Source of the DNA: CAYZEE01 sp964477485
GTDB taxonomy: Bacteria; Patescibacteriota; Microgenomatia; Levybacterales; UBA12049
DNA: 22,609 bases
Assembly: GCA_964477485.1 (NCBI GenBank)
Contig: CAYZEE010000016.1
Span: forward strand, 1-22,609
Direction: 5' to 3'
Position numbers and translations under genes: made by a program. The first letter of the stretch is position 1. Each line of letters starts with the position of its first letter. The notes beneath the pieces were generated by a model, which was not told the origin of the DNA, did not search any database, and was given only the letters and a program-made list of their open reading frames with translations. Positions 21,049 to 22,609 of this stretch are shown piece by piece.

Positions 21049-22609
21049 ATGAAGAAATTACTAAGTATCCAAGAAGTAGCAAACATCTTGGGCGTATCTA
21101 CAAAAACCTTGAGACGTTGGGAAGAGCGTCGTATCCTTATCCCCCAGAGAACTCCCGGGAATCAGCGTAGATATACTCAAGAGCAAGTTGATAATTTTAA
21201 GAGACAAAAAAATGGAGAACAAATACCCGAATGGGAAGGAACTGTTTCCGCCAATGACCTGCTTCGAAAATATTTCGATGATGGAGCTAGAACTCAACCA
21301 TCATCTCATCCAGTTTACCTTTCGGAAGTTGTAAAAAGTATTGTTGTTTTTAGAAAAATTGCGATGGCCACTCTGTTTGTGCTTTTTTTTCTCGTAACTG
21401 CAGGGATGGTAATTGCGACTTTGAAATCAACAAATTTTCTTGGTTTTAATACGAATCAGAAAGAAAAACCATCGCCTCTTGTCGAAGTTCCCAGAATGAA
21501 TGGAGGAGCTGTGCTTGGCGCAGGCACACAGAGCACTGCTCTAATTTTTGGCGTAGGAGTCCCGAGTGAATTTGAGAGCACGGCCAAATTCCTGGATACA
21601 ATTAGGGTCGCCGGGATTGCAACTCTTTCCGGCGGAATAGTCACTGAGAACGCAAACATAAATGCTGGGACCGGAAAACTTACTGCCTCAAACGTTCTTT
21701 ATGGGGCAGTTGGTGGAGGGGGGATAGTCGTAGGTCCTGGGCAGACTCCGACTATCTCAAACACTGGAATTCTGTCTCTTGCCGCTGGAAGCGGCATATC
21801 AGTCAGCTCCGGGCAAAATCCTACAGTTACCAATACAGGCGTTCTTTCTCTAGGTGGCTCGACAGGCTCGCTTAGTCTTTCCGCTGGTACAGGGATTTCG
21901 GTTTCGGGCTTAACAATTACCAATAACGACTTAGGTTCTTCCCAGGACATATTCAAAACTATTGCCGTGATTGGCGCAAGTTCCTTCTCCGCAAACAGCA
22001 ACACCGATACTCTGACCTTTGCCAGTGGTACAGGAATAACTCTTTCAAGCGATACCATAAACAAAAAAGTCACAATTTCTGCTGCTGCAGGCGCACTGTT
22101 ATGGCAGGAGAACAATGGAGCTCTTTCTCCGACTAATATATCAGATGACCTCTTACTAGGAGGAACTGGTACAACTTCAGCAAAGTTTGCTTTCATAAAT
22201 GTCGCAGGAGGTACTCCGACTGCTTCAATTTCAGCAGGAAGTACAGGATTGGCTTTGGGAGGAGCAGGAACTATCCAATCTCTTAGATACGGTTCTTTGA
22301 CGATAGGAGGCACTACTACCGGTAATATAACTATTTCCCCTCAGAATGGAAGCGGAGCGCTCGCTCTTAATGTTGGAAGTCTTACCATGAATAACAATCT
22401 CGGTTCGACAGCAATTAGCCCTTCCTGTGTTTCTGTGACAAACGGTATCGTAACCGGTGTTGGTACTTGCGGAATAGGAAGTGGCGGTTCTGTTTGGGTT
22501 CTTAATACGAACACTGGCACCCTTTATCCACTCAACAATACCGTTGATTTACTCATCGGCGGCACCTCCACCTCTTCTGCCAAATTCGCAGTCTTGAATG
22601 TCAATGGCT
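21049..22609 (+). CDS. MerR-type HTH fused to a membrane anchor and a repeat-rich surface protein (partial)
   Basis: The frame is open from the ATG at 21049 to the window end (520 codons), so the C-terminus is missing. Residues 1-52 are a MerR/excisionase-like helix-turn-helix with wing (SIQEVANILGVSTKTLRRWE, then GNQRRYTQEQV). A polar linker follows (53-100), then one membrane helix (about 104-124). The rest is Gly/Ser/Thr/Asn-rich beta-repeat sequence. One short repeat is 'GQ.PT(I/V)(S/T)NTG(I/V)LSL' at 231 and 255. A longer unit of about 131 residues has 'LLxGGTxTxSAKFAxxNV' at 368-385 and again at 501-518. This is tail-fibre-like, as in giant surface proteins of these bacteria. The topology would put the HTH in the cytoplasm and the repeats outside. 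Confidence 0.85.
   Translation, partial: MKKLLSIQEVANILGVSTKTLRRWEERRILIPQRTPGNQRRYTQEQVDNFKRQKNGEQIPEWEGTVSANDLLRKYFDDGARTQPSSHPVYLSEVVKSIVVFRKIAMATLFVLFFLVTAGMVIATLKSTNFLGFNTNQKEKPSPLVEVPRMNGGAVLGAGTQSTALIFGVGVPSEFESTAKFLDTIRVAGIATLSGGIVTENANINAGTGKLTASNVLYGAVGGGGIVVGPGQTPTISNTGILSLAAGSGISVSSGQNPTVTNTGVLSLGGSTGSLSLSAGTGISVSGLTITNNDLGSSQDIFKTIAVIGASSFSANSNTDTLTFASGTGITLSSDTINKKVTISAAAGALLWQENNGALSPTNISDDLLLGGTGTTSAKFAFINVAGGTPTASISAGSTGLALGGAGTIQSLRYGSLTIGGTTTGNITISPQNGSGALALNVGSLTMNNNLGSTAISPSCVSVTNGIVTGVGTCGIGSGGSVWVLNTNTGTLYPLNNTVDLLIGGTSTSSAKFAVLNVNG

Noticed and set aside
21456..22313. Proline-rich minus-strand frames opposite the surface-protein gene.
   Set aside because: They arise as the antisense of Gly/Thr/Ser-rich repeat coding. 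The plus-strand frame has HTH, membrane and repeat structure and is clearly the real one.

Overview
The window looks like a chromosome segment of a Candidate Phyla Radiation (Patescibacteria) bacterium, most likely of the Microgenomates group. That placement is an inference. It rests on low GC, many leaderless-looking genes, a long-insert nucleoside diphosphate kinase, PEGA and SemiSWEET membrane proteins, a VKOR/DsbA-like pair, and a giant surface protein of the type common in these genomes. TGA is used as a normal stop codon, which argues against the recoded Gracilibacteria and Absconditabacteria. I see no insertion sequence, prophage, CRISPR array or rRNA.

Layout. 1-5650: the 3' end of argS, a hypothetical protein, an M16 zinc peptidase, ndk, a convergent VKOR plus DsbA-like disulfide pair, a SemiSWEET transporter, tRNA-Arg(CCT) and tRNA-Pro(CGG) on the minus strand, and a sortase. 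5764-8205: a membrane-anchored PEGA/beta-propeller protein and mreB, divergently transcribed from promoters that share one palindromic -35 box. 8459-13585: an envelope polysaccharide block (WecG/TagA-type glycosyltransferase, three overlapping GT4 glycosyltransferases, a GalT-like nucleotidyltransferase). 13644-19705 (minus strand): a seven-gene F1-ATPase-like operon. 19783-20739: a Fic protein. 21049 to the end: the start of a large surface protein with an N-terminal MerR-type DNA-binding domain.

The strongest candidate for an undescribed system is the F1-like cluster. Alpha, beta, gamma, delta and epsilon are recognisable and the beta catalytic motifs are intact. Subunit a is absent. The only c-like protein has a signal peptide, a roughly 150-residue extracytoplasmic beta-rich domain and a c-type hairpin with no acidic residue in either membrane helix. 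Subunit b is much longer than usual. This does not look like an ion-translocating ATP synthase. It looks like an ATP-driven F1 motor coupled to a membrane ring or anchor that carries a surface domain.

Three further patterns cross gene boundaries. Several promoters place the start codon at about +1, suggesting leaderless mRNAs. Degenerate repeats with a 7-bp period occur between genes and inside argS and tagA. The region upstream of the MerR-surface-protein gene holds a helically phased array of TTGGACA boxes and a perfect 13-bp inverted repeat.
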